Part shown: piece after piece, positions 23,671-34,862 of the stretch
Layout of the letters: every line of letters begins with the position of its first letter
Position numbering within the stretch: the first letter of the stretch is position 1
Assembly (NCBI GenBank): GCA_012932295.1
Contig: JAAONU010000001.1
Location: 930,001 to 994,000 of the forward strand
Origin: Cyclina sinensis
Taxonomy: Eukaryota; Mollusca; Bivalvia; Venerida; Veneridae
Direction of reading: 5' to 3'
DNA length: 64,000 nt
The notes under the pieces: generated by a model
What the model saw: only the letters and a program-made list of their open reading frames with translations
The model's database searches: none
Told to the model about the DNA's origin: nothing
Program-made: the position numbers and the translations under genes

Positions 23671-25030
23671 AAGGAAGAAAGAAACAGTTAATTTTATGGT
23701 GTAAAGGGTATAATCTTCCTATATTATAATTCTGAATTAGGCATATTAACGACTGAATGGTTACAGTATATTCAAAAAAGAATTCCACTTTCAAAAATGT
23801 ATCATATTTTAGTAAATATGATGTTAGCAAGTGATAACAAGCTGTTTACATTGTATCATTTGAGCAATCTGTATAATTGTACAAGCTTCGTTCATTCTAT
23901 TCTAGACACCCTTTTTGTTAGATCCTCGAATTAAAACAATCATTTTTATGTACACCTTATTTTCAAAACAAAATGTAAGATACTTCAAACGTTTAGTTTT
24001 AAACCTTGTTCACATGTCAGCTTGCAGCTGGGCAACCGTTCTCTTTCAGTCTTGAGGAATAATATTAAGAGGAAACGTCTTGCTATTTGATATAAATTTA
24101 TCTTCTAGAATGTATAGAGCAAATGTCCAGCCAATTTGAGTATTTTAGATACATATGCTTAACAAATTTTATGTTCGTTTCCATTTTAAAGGTGAAAGCA
24201 TTTGCATGCTTAATTTAAACAAATATATTCTATTTATAAACTGAAACAGGAGACGTGTCCTATTGCTAAAACTTACATGCCTTAGTAAGTAACGAGATAA
24301 GTGGGTTCAATATGTTTCTAGACCAATCTCTCGAGTAACTGTTTTCCTCATCGGTGATGTCTCAGATGTCTTAAGTAAAACTAATTAAGTTTGAATGACG
24401 TATTTCGCAATCTTGGTTAGATAACTTCTAGTAAGCTTATTCAAAATAAGCTTATTTAATTACACAGAGACGTTTTCCGTAGTATAAAATGTAGGAAATA
24501 ACCTTATCTGCTAAATGTAGAAACAAAACTGCTTAACGTATTGAGCAGAAAGTTCTAAGGAATTTCAAAACTAGCATAACGTTTTGTAGAAATGTGGATG
24601 AAAAAAAAGAAATTTTGTAAATGTACTTTTGGAATAAAACATTATGAAATGTTTATAGTTAAAGAGGTGAAAACATTCACAAGATCAATTTCCACAAAGA
24701 AATATGACTTGGTCAAACATTTTGACATCATAATGTGTTTAAACAAGACAAAGGGTGACAGTCACAATTTTATTTCTAGCAAAATATATTTACCAAATAC
24801 TTCAGGTTCTCGTATTTATTCGAAATTGCTAGAACTCGATTTATGGTTCAAAAGAATTTCTAGTTTTTAAAAATGTTAACAGAAAATGATAACCACACGC
24901 TGGCAAAAAATAGATCTATAATAAAATAATGATTTATTTCTTGCGAAGTTTTAGGATAAACTGTCTGAATTATTCTCCAGTTATTATCTCAGATACATAA
25001 AGAGTACAAAAGAATCATCCCTTGTTAGAG
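23671..25030. other. Gene-free spacer
   Basis: AT-rich. It holds a short inverted motif (AAGCTTATTC / AATAAGCTT near 24434) and, at 24490-24560, a diverged copy of sequence also found at 27425-27500. The open frame 24592-24870 shows no coding character. Confidence 0.35.
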
Positions 25031-25878
25031 TCAAGTCAAAGTCAAAGTCCTAAAACCATATTGGTTATCAGACAACTTATTATTTTCTTCAGTCCAACAT
25101 CGCAGTCTATTATCAAGGATTATTGAAAATATTTTTGAAAAAATGCTTGTTAATGATATACCCCTGTAATTATTCACGTCACTAGGATCACCTTTTTTGG
25201 GGACGGGTACTATAACAGCTTTTGTCAGTGCTTCAGGATAGACGCCATTTGTAAACAGATAGTTAAAAAGTTTGCACAAAACCGGTGACAATAAAGTATT
25301 ACACTCAATAAACATTTCGGGTAAGAGTAAGTCATAACCTCCACTTTTATTTCGTTTAAGAGAAGAAATAGCTTTAGATACCTCAGCTATAGTTATTTCA
25401 GAATCTAACATTTCAACATAGTTAACATTTAAAACTTCACCATTAAGAGAGTTTTCGACTTCATTATTTGTAAAAACATCGCCATCACTAAATGAATTAT
25501 TAAAATGGTCATAAAATTCATCTTTAGACACATTTGAAGATGTATATTTATTCTTAAACTTTCTCCAAAATAATTTAGGACAACTTTTAGATAAATTATG
25601 CATTTTATTTTTTTGCGATATTATAAATCTAGTCTTTGCCCTGCGTTTCGCCAGTCTATATAAACGTCTGTTTGTTACAAGATTATTTCTATTTAAAGTT
25701 GATCTATTTTTTGAATATGCCCTATTTGCAGCAACAAATTTTCCCCCTTTTCACTTTGACCAGAAGTGTTTGAATTTGTAGACATGCCTGAACGTTTTTT
25801 ACTCCTAGTTTTCTTTGTTTGAGCTTCGGATGTTTTGTCCGGAGGCGTAATTGTCTCATAAAATCTCTTTTTGCCCAT
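25031..25878 (-). pseudogene. Degenerate non-LTR retrotransposon (LINE) fragment with partial reverse transcriptase
   Basis: The frame at 25603-25031 encodes the N-terminal part of a LINE reverse transcriptase: FWRKFKNKYT in the linker, then AISSLKRNKSGGYDLLLPEM, AVIVPVPKKGDP, NNYRGISLTSIFSKIF and LSDNQYGFR. It stops before the FADD catalytic box, at a short AGTCAA repeat. The same frame continues upstream to about 25740 with a basic linker (RLYRLAKRRAKTR). A separate frame begins MGKKRFYETITPPDKTSE at 25878 and meets this one at an A4G5A4 run, as expected from an indel. The endonuclease domain is missing, so the copy looks internally deleted and 3' truncated. Clade not resolved; Jockey/CR1-like is a guess. 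Confidence 0.8.
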
Positions 25879-28014
25879 TTATCCTGCATTTATCTGCATT
25901 AAAATACACCTTTTCAAACAGAACAAAGGATGATTTTAACCACTCCCATCTGAAGGAATAATAATAACGATATAAGACAACCAAATATAATGGTGATATT
26001 AATCTTCTTTTTTATAGGCTTGGAATAATCAGAGTTGTTTTAGTCATGTATCGAGAATTGTATACGATGGACTGTTGATCATAAGTATTGGAAAACCATA
26101 ATTCGAAAAGTTCCGTTACGCAGTACCTTTTTATTAAAAACAAACCAACAACTTTGTTTTTAAACAAAAATTGACTATTTTCGCGTCGTTACGAAAAAGA
26201 ATTGAAGTGGGCTATACTCATTACAAAATATATATAAATAAAAATTCCGTATTTCAATATCTTTTTAATTATTCTTCTACCCACCAAATTGATTGTGCAT
26301 TAATGGGTTTTAAATAATACATACAAATCTCAAATTTCAATAAACGACCTGCAATTTTATTAACGTACAACGAGGGTTTATTTACTGTATGGTACATGAA
26401 CAGGTAAGGTTAAATGTCTTTTATAGGGCGTATTCGGTAGAGTAAAAAAACATACTGTCGTTTCTCTATGGGAATAGCACTATGCTACGTTTGCCTAAAC
26501 ATAGACTATTTCAATTAATCATTTTCTTATATTATAACGTCCCTGAAAGATTTAGTTATATGTGTTTGACAATATCATGTCTGTCTGCTCGCAACCGAGA
26601 CTTTTGCGTCGTCGATAATTGCTGATCTTGAAAGCCGGGAATTACGACTCCGGAACAAAGACGTCACATATCACGTCAGCGATTGTTGCCAGCTATGACT
26701 ACGACCGCCGATACACCCGGGCATAAAATCAAAAGAAACAACTTTGTGAAGTTAATTGATCCGTTGCACTTAATGGCAGGGCTGGCTACGTCAGCAAGTT
26801 CAGTACAAAGTTACAATTTTGATCAGTGACGAATATTGTTTATGCTGCGGTGGAATGCTTTGCTACAGGCAACGAAAACTGAGCATTTCTGTGATGTATG
26901 TTCCCTGCAGAGACATATTATTAACCGCAATACCGGTATCTCCTGCTAGGCAATACGATGGTTATACACATTAATCACATACATGCATCACATACATGTA
27001 CCACATACATGTACCACATATATGCATGCATCATATACATGCATACATAAAAAGGATATTTTGTATCAGCATTGAAGAAACAAGACATATGAATCTTTCA
27101 TGGCGCAAGTGAAAGTCAAACTCACAATTTTCATCTTACATATATATAATTACTGTAAACTGTGCGTTGGTTCGAAGTTAAAATATTTAATTTGAGGATA
27201 CAAACACATATTTTCTGGTTTTAGACTTAAACAAGGGACTCGACTCTAAAATAGACAAAAGTGCTTTCATTCATCATTCATTCAGTGTGTTGTTAAAGTT
27301 ACTAACTAATTGTTCATTTGAGGAGTGCAGTAGCCTCAAGAAGGGCTTATTTATTTTTAATTGAGTGCTTCGAGTTCCAGTGAAGATAACTGGGAATAAA
27401 CTTGTTCCAAAGTGGTTGTTATAAGAGTACAGACGTCTTGAAACAACCTTATCTGCTAAATGTAAAAACACACATCTGCTTAATGAAAGAATCCTGATTT
27501 TAATAAAAACTATTATTGTATATTTTGTTTTACAGTTATGTAATGTTATGTAGAACGATAGCAAATTGACATTTACCATCACATTATATAGGTATCTTTT
27601 GGACAAAGAAATGCCGGGACCTGAAAATACTCAAAATTAATGTCTTTCGACCATAAGAAAACTTGTAAAGATGTAGGAATACAATAAATAACCCCACAAT
27701 GATTATAATTAAGTTAAAGCGTATTTAACTATTACGGGATAATAATAATACTAATTGTCTGTGTCCTCGACTTTAAATAATATGTTGTTAAGCAAGAAAT
27801 AAAGTCAAGTCACTCATATCATAAAGTTAACAATAAGCAGAATTTCAGCAGTCTTTAAGAAATATTAAAGAATAGTGAAAAATACAGACAACTGATCAAA
27901 GTATTGTACAATCTCGTGTGAATCCACAAGTTAATCTTCAATGACTATTCTCTAATTATTGCGTTAATATGGCAACATGACGTCAACTGCTTATTTACGT
28001 AAATTAATATACAA
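25879..28014. other. Gene-free region with a GC-richer island
   Basis: Between about 26580 and 26900 base composition rises and three CRE-like ACGTCA motifs occur (26661, 26673, 26788), a possible promoter or enhancer with no visible transcript. ACATACATG-type simple repeat lies at 26985-27045. The minus-strand frame 27606-27274 is discussed under findings. Confidence 0.35.
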
Positions 28015-28149
28015 TTATTGACTAGTGTGCCATTGAATATGATGTGATATTCACCGGCCAAATGTTATATTGACCGAGATGAAGCCGAGGTCAATATAAC
28101 ATCTGGCCGGTGAATATCACATCATATTCTACGGCACACTAGTCAATAA
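28015..28149. repeat. Long palindrome: 61-nt arms, 13-nt loop
   Basis: Arms 28015-28075 and 28089-28149 are complementary at 58 of 61 positions. The left arm starts TTATTGACTAGTGTGCC and ends ATGTTATATTGACC. A single strand would form a near-perfect hairpin, so this may be a foldback element. Confidence 0.9.
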
Positions 28150-28600
28150 CTGTTTTATTATATGACTACATACAATTGTTTCTACTAAGTTTTCTTCCAG
28201 ACTGATTTTACATTCATTACAATGTGTTAATTTTTTGTAGGACTTTTAATACTCATTCTCACATTACAATAATATTCAGAAGTCTGACAGGTGATTTTGA
28301 AATCCAATATAACATCAAAAAATATTTAAAAAAAAACACACCAGACGCCATTTCTTAGAAAAAGTCTAAGTGCCCGGATGTATTTTGTTTATTTCCCGGC
28401 ATTAGAGTAATTTTGTTAACTGAGTGCTGGGCACCAGACAGCACTACTACGAGTATCAACAGCAATCTATTTTTAGACCTAAAATATCACATGGGAAAAA
28501 CCCAGAATGCAGGAATATAACGATATATTGTTGGTCGCCGACTGCGCTTTGAACCAATAGGATCGCGTCTATTTATAGGTCATATAATAAATCGTTTTAT
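28150..28600. mobile_element. Possible MITE next to the palindrome
   Basis: TTTATTATATGAC (about 28154-28166) is inverted as GTCATATAATAAA (about 28579-28591), enclosing ~430 bp with no coding sequence. The palindrome abuts the left end, so both may be one compound element. Target duplication not identified. Confidence 0.4.
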
Positions 28601-28665
28601 TTTTAGAGGATAAAAGTAAATCAGTAGTATCATTAGAAACCTATGAGAGTTCGTAATTGCACTTT

Positions 28666-28669
<4 letters not shown>

Positions 28670-28720
<51 letters not shown>
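28670..28720. repeat. 51-nt poly(A) run
   Basis: Uninterrupted A run following TTTTTAT and ending at CGCGAG. It may be the tail of an inserted retroelement, but no element body is recognised on its 5' side. Confidence 0.85.
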
Positions 28721-28721
<1 letters not shown>

Positions 28722-29214
28722 GCGAGAAAAACTTACAAAATGTCATTTATTTGCGTAAGTTTGAAAGAATTTGAGAATCTTATTTTATCAGCGAGTCTGA
28801 AAGACGTATGATCACAAATAAAGTAGAACATGTAAAATTACGTCTTTATGTACATCACTGATATAAGCGAAAAATGACGTCTATCTTTCAATTATTTACG
28901 CATAAAACTGATGCAATTCATTTACGATCCAGCGTTCCCGTATTCATATACACGTACGCAGGTAGTGCGACAGACTCAGGGTTTCATGAGAGGGTTTACT
29001 GATAAACGTTTAGTAATATCCAAATGCCAAGTTTTATTATATCATGTCCAAATGTCTAAATCCTTGATATGTCACCGGAAGGGCATATTGTATTACCCCT
29101 GTCCGTGTTTTTGTGTGTGTGCATATATGTTTGTGTTTGTATGTTCCAAAATTTGTTATGCATTGTGGGATTTCAAAATAAGTAGATACACTTAATCACC
29201 ATAAGTAGATAACA

Positions 29215-30340
29215 TACCGCGTGAAAGCCCCATGGTAAGCTTTTGTGATTATCCAAAGTCCGGCGTCCAACGTCCGCCGTCCTCCGCCGACAACTCTTAT
29301 AACAACATCTCCTCCAGTACCACTGTGCCACTTTTTAAATAAAACTTGATAGAGATGTTCCCTGCTTGATCCTCTGTTTTTTGTCTAAAAACACAAGGTC
29401 TAGAGCTTGGATATTTGGCATGAAAAAATATCTAGAGATCCTCTTTCAAGAATTTTTCTAATTATGTCCCTAAAGTAATTTATAGTCCCGTCCCAGGGAT
29501 TATTTGATTTTACATCGGCTTCTGTAGAGAATATCCTGTCTGAAACCATGAGGACAAGATATTTGGCATAAAGGTTCAACTACAGGTAATTAACTAAGAT
29601 TGTTCAAATAATAACACTGTTCTTTCCTCTGCCCTGCCCCGGAGGTCACTTGATTTATCATGGGCCTATAAGGAGAAAACTTTACGAATCTTCTTGTCTG
29701 AGTCCACAAGAACTAGGGCTTAGACATTTGGCACGGAGGTTCAACTAGCAAGGTTGTTCAATTTATGGTTTTGGGGTCATTATTGGCCTATTCCAATGGT
29801 CACATAATTTAACATAGGTATATATAGAGAATACTTAGAAAACCACAAGGACATGGAGTTTAGATGTTTGGCATGGCAGTCCAACAAGAGTTTCTCTACC
29901 TTTATAACTGAAAATATCTGGTGGACATTTTCTACTTTAATTTTTTATTAAGGTTGAATATGTGTAAATTTAAATGAGCTGCTTTTAAACAGAAACGTGT
30001 ATTCTATAAAGGTGCAACAGGAAATACAGTATCTGTCATTGTAATCTGAGTGTTGAAAAGCCAACTGCAACACATTTGTTAGTATAAATAAACCAAATTT
30101 AATTGATTGAAAAGTACTAGAATAGACAAAAAGATCCTTCATTATTGTCACAGAGTCAGATAAAATGTAAGGATGCCTTTGAAAACAGCTTTGTCCAGTT
30201 CTTCCCTTCTATAACCCATGGTGATTAATGTGACAACTCTACTCAACTAAAATTTCTATTGCCTTGTTAAGGACCATTATGGCGGAAGCATCCGGGTTTA
30301 GTGGATACTTTTCTAGTTTTGTTTCCAATTATTAAAGACT
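29215..30340 (-). repeat. Pearl/INE-like dispersed repeat, copy 2 of the family at 1.3-2.3 kb
   Basis: The left edge reads 'aagccccatggtaagcttttgtgat' then 'gtccggcgtccaacgtccgccgtcctccgcc', the complement of the (ACGG)n-plus-hairpin end seen at 16.4 kb, so the element runs on the minus strand. The body shares 'cttggatatttggcat', 'gagatcctctttcaag' and 'ctgaaaccatgaggacaagatatttggcat' with 1330-2300. Confidence 0.6.
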
Positions 30341-30379
30341 ATAAAGCATTATGGCTTCCATCACATTGTAGGTATGAAG

Positions 30380-30659
30380 TTTTTTTTTTTATTTTTACCG
30401 GGGGTTAACGCCAGTTTAACAGCTAAGGTCATATCCCGGCGGTCAGTCCACCTAACCAGGGTTCCTGGGTATCCAACTAGTTTACTAACCAATTTCTCCG
30501 CAAGTGACTGACTACTTCCTCACTTACTTCAGAGGTGAGAGACAAATGACTGATAGATCAATTATCACAGAGAAATTTTACCGGCCCTGATGGGGATTGA
30601 ACCGGGATTGTCTAGACTAACGATCCGATGCTCTACCGATTGAGCTAGCCGGGCCGGCC
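30380..30659 (-). mobile_element. tRNA-derived SINE, full length with target duplication
   Basis: On the minus strand a tRNA-like head begins GGCCCGGCTAGCTCAATCGG (A box) and contains GGTTCAATCC (B box), for RNA polymerase III transcription. A ~180-bp body follows and then an A-rich tail (T run at 30380-30391 on the plus strand). Flanks TGTAGGTATGAA (30368-30379) and TGTAAATATGAA (30662-30673) look like a target-site duplication with two changes. The body is shared with the copy at 34.7 kb. It is not a functional tRNA gene, because the anticodon arm does not pair properly. Confidence 0.75.
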
Positions 30660-30673
30660 TTTGTAAATATGAA

Positions 30674-33600
30674 ACAGCACCAAGTATTTAAACAAAACAG
30701 TATGTAATATAAGAATATGGTTTGAATAATCTCAGTACTAACTTAAGAAAGAGCGTTAATCTTACACAGAAAAATGAGTATCCTTTTGTCACTGTAAAAC
30801 TCGCAGTGGCTCAAGTAAAGACTCACATAAACTGTAAAACAGAAGTATTGATGGATAGATTTGATTTGTTTCAGGTCTAACGATTAACGTTCAGCATTCT
30901 TCACATGTAACTATATCAAAAGCAAGATTTTCCAATTTAACCACCTAACACTTTATAACCACCTATAAGACAGAAATAGTAACTATATCAGAAGAGTAAT
31001 AACAATTTCAAAATTAACATCAGAACATTTTATTCCTATATTTCAGGAACGATACATCGCGCTATCGGTTTGTCACTATACCGATATATGTGATTGATAG
31101 TATCGCACTAGTATAGCTGTATACATCCATTTACTATATACGTCTTTTTAACCATATGTTTTTTCATTAATCACAATATAGAAAATGATCTAATATTTAG
31201 CTTCCAAACAATAGCTGAAACATGGCAGAGTACTGCAGAATTTTGTTCCAAGGCTAAAAAAATTACACCGGTCAATTGTAAATAACATGTTCTGATAAAG
31301 ACGAGACATGCTGATAAACACCTCCAACTGAAATCACTAATTGCAGTATATAAAGCGATGAAGAGGCCGGAAATTTATGACTTTGATTTATTCTATTATT
31401 TTGACTCTAGCGTTAAATTAACCAATAAATTGAAGTCATCATATTTTTCTTGAAGTTTGTCCAGAGACATGGTCCTAAAACGTATATTACCTACAATAAT
31501 TATGAAACACTACTGATGACACTAAATAACATTTTTAGAATTTCTGTTTATCAGGTCCCAATGTAGAGTAACCCCATTTATTTCCCTCGCTACTTAGATG
31601 TGTATAGGCACATTGACTGATGACATCACAAGCACCTGTTACCAAAATATAGCTGAACTTCTGGTTGGCAAAGAGAACCAATATTTATATACATTTGATA
31701 GCAGCAGAATTTTTAACTTTAGATAACTTTTTTCTTTGTCGGCCGAATTTTAAGATTCTGATATCATTTGAAAGCTCTTTAAATTCATATTTTGAAAATA
31801 TAAGCAGATTTTGATTTTTTGCTTTTAAAGAAGAAAACTAAACTAATTTACATCTGTCATTTCAGCATTTTTCTAGCAGCTCAGATGCACTATGTTTAAC
31901 CATTTACAAATAAAAAAGTAAACAGTTTTGACAATTATTTTTTAAATATGTAAAATATGAGTTTACAGACCTTTTAAATGATATAAAATATTAAATTATT
32001 TGATGAAAAATGACTTTGTAACTGTAATTACAAAATTACTATGTTTTTGCATTTTTATCCACCGCCATGTTTTTGCCAACCTTCAAAAAGTCACCTGTAT
32101 CTCTTATCAGTTACTTGTTACTATTAATAGATTTCAAAACGATAACATTCAACGTTCCTATAGGTCGAGGGCATCCCAGCCTGATCATATATAAAATTGC
32201 ATATGATATTCTTGTTAAAGGAATATACACGCAAAAGTTTTATGCTTTCTTTCTCATTTCTTCTATCATTATACTATAAATGTGCTCGAAATAAATACAA
32301 TGATCAGTCCAATAACGAAGATTTCCTCTTTTTAAATGAAAAACCGGGTGGTTTCCTAACTTGACCCACGTGGGTCCAGATAGAAAATTTAGATTTCGCG
32401 CTAAATTTCGCAATGAATGATTGGATTGGAAAATACCTGTCACGTGACCTACGGCAAAAAGCAACCCAAGAGAAACAATAATTGGTTGTTTTTGTCACGT
32501 GGCATATTTAAAAATAACTCGGTGATTTCGTTTACGTTTTACTTAAAGAAGGTTCAAATATTTACGTTCAAGCCCGCATTTCACTATACTTGATTCTGAT
32601 TCCTCAAAAATGGACTCCTTCTTGAAAATACATGTACATTTTTTAACTTAATCAGACTTAAATGCTTTATTTCTTATTAGCAAAACAAATATATTTAAAA
32701 CATCTTTGAATTGTTTTCTTAGAATAGAATTTTGCAGACATTAAACGGATCAGTTCACATATTGCTGGCCAATAAAAATAATGTGGTTTAAAATCATTGA
32801 AGAGGGACAGACTAAAGGAACATGGAATTCAGTCTCCATCTTTTGCATTGAACACGATTTACTAATCTTTGTTCATGAGGTATATTCCCTTTCCAGATTT
32901 CTATAATCATATTACAGGATAACGTTATGAATCAAGGAGGGGCAATTTTATGTTTAATGTTTGTAACTGATATTAATTATTCAAACAATTAACATTCACA
33001 CACAAAAAAAAACAGTCTAAAAATCAAGTTTATGACTGCAAAATATTCAGAGGGGTCCATAAATAACAAGCCCAATATAAAACATCTCATTTGACATAAT
33101 TTCTTCTAAAACAATGTAATGGACTGGTACAAAAATGGATTGAAAGGTCAAGTTATCAAATATATTACAATTATTGGATCAAACCAAACATATCAATCTC
33201 ACTTGGTACATCTTACCAGAATTACAATATTATCGTAAGTCTTCTGATAATGTTATTATTTCTATATAAGGCGAAACAGCCTACTGTTTTGCGTCATATA
33301 TGAAAGAATATGTTTTTAGAGATAATTCTAGCTTTTAACGATAAGCCTTTTAAAGAAAATCTTGTACAACAGCGGACACTAGACCGTATAGACATGCTTA
33401 ATACTAATGCAATAATTCATGTTGAAACAAAGCATTCGTAGTTAACAAGCTGCATTAAGAGTAATGTACGACATCTGTAATCATTGTGGAACGCTTGTGG
33501 TAAAAGGGTCTTTGTTATAAATGTATTTCGTTTCCGAAATACAACATTTAAATTGTAAAACATGTATCCTTAATGATTCGCATTAACTTATCGTTCTTAG

Positions 33601-33970
33601 CAAGTATGCATCTCTCAGTTGCCAAGGTAGGTGTAAATTATCAAATGTTGTTTAATTTTTTTGGAAGATTTCTTTTCTGAAAAAAAAAACTGCTAACGAT
33701 GCTGGAAAGTTGTCCATAGAATCAATACACGTTTCAACTCTTCCTTTAGAAATTCGAATTTGTAATGTAACAGGATATACATTGTTTCATGTTCATCAAT
33801 CACTTCTGTAATGTTCCTCAAGTTTTATTATTATCTTTAACTCAATAGATATTTGGTATGTTTACATATATTCATTGTTTTTATTCCTAATTCCTCTCTT
33901 ACATAAAGGTCAATAACAAGTATTAGATAGTGAAATGGTTTGTGCAATTTATGTAACCCGTTTTCATTTT
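30674..33970. other. Gene-free spacer
   Basis: No gene recognised. Three CACGTG hexamers lie within 135 bp at 32367-32501 (see findings). Open frames at 32000-32500 overlap each other on both strands and have no domain. Confidence 0.35.
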
Positions 33971-34187
33971 CTTAACCCTGAACATGCTGAAACTTTGTAA
34001 TGGATTTGCCCAGCTTTGAATTTGGAACAGTCCATTCAAAATTTAAGGGATTTCAATATGAAATACAAAAATCGAGCTACCAACAGTATAGAGCCTGGTC
34101 AGACTGAACAGCTGTGCAGGCTGGCCTGGCTCTATACTGGTGGCAAAAGCTAATCCCTTTCGGTTTCAGCAGGTTAAGAGTTAAAGG
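33971..34187. mobile_element. Short MITE of a clam-type family
   Basis: The ends are similar inverted sequences (CTTAACCctgaacaTGCTGAAAC at left, complement CTTAACCTGCTGAAAC at right). Inside, CAGTATAGAGCC (34084-34095) and GGCTCTATACTG (34128-34139) form an exact 12-bp inverted pair around 'agctgtgcaggctggcctgg'. I associate sequences of this type with abundant repeats in venerid clams, from memory and unverified. Confidence 0.55.
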
Positions 34188-34344
34188 GATACACAAGCAA
34201 ATGAATGCCCAAACAATTAAAACTGATATTATTTGCTCAAATCACGTTCAATATGAAGAACTTTAAATTTCCAGCATGTGTGTAAAGTACATGTTAAAAG
34301 TGACATCATTAAGATAGTTACTAGTCACTTTAAACTTGGAATAA

Positions 34345-34560
34345 GAGGCATTGTGATCCAGGGGTAGAGCGCAGGGCTCCGGATTCGGAGGTCGCGGGTT
34401 CGAATCTCGTCAGCGGCGAGATTCTCTCACGATCTTCACATTCCTCCACGCTGCGCGAATACTGGTATGGAACCCAGGAAGCAGTCATCGAGCGTGATGA
34501 ATCTGAGTTATAAGAACTTGTATCGCAATCGAGCAAATGAGTCTAAACTAAAACTTTAAA
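34345..34560 (+). mobile_element. tRNA-derived SINE, second family
   Basis: The head reads TGATCCAGGGGTAGAGCGC (A box) and GGTTCGAATC (B box) with tRNA spacing (about 34350-34405), followed by a ~140-bp body ending in an A-rich tail (aaactaaaactttaaa). The acceptor stem does not pair, so a tRNA gene is unlikely. The body differs from the SINE at 30.4 kb. Confidence 0.5.
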
Positions 34561-34695
34561 TTTCTTTTATACGGAAATCTTAAACTACAGACAGTATTTG
34601 TCACAATCAAATGATATTAATTTATTGTTATGATAATTTCTTATTAGCTTGCAAACACAGCCAGTCTTCTTGAACAGCCGTAAAATGTATTTTGT

Positions 34696-34862
34696 TTTGT
34701 TTGGTATAATGGAGTTTAACGCCAGTTTTGATCGCTGTAGTAATATCCCACCGGTCAGTTCACTGGGTATCCAACCAGTTTATTAATCAATTTCTCGGCA
34801 AGCAACTGACTACTTCCTTACTTGATTCAGAGGTGAGGGACAAATGACCTATAGACGGATTC
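34696..34862 (-). mobile_element. 5'-truncated SINE copy, same family as at 30.4 kb
   Basis: It shares 'tttaacgccagttt', 'tatccca(c)cggtcagt', 'gggtatccaac(c/t)agttta', 'caatttctc' and 'ctgactacttcct(c/t)actt...ttcagaggtgag' with the body of the copy at 30380-30659, but lacks the tRNA-like head. A T-rich stretch at its low end is the tail on the minus strand. Confidence 0.65.

Noticed and set aside
30588..30657. Functional tRNA gene on the minus strand
   Set aside because: A and B boxes are present, but the anticodon arm does not pair properly and the sequence continues into a SINE body with tail and target duplication.
34345..34410. Functional tRNA gene on the plus strand
   Set aside because: Acceptor stem does not pair and the anticodon stem/loop has wrong lengths; SINE head preferred.
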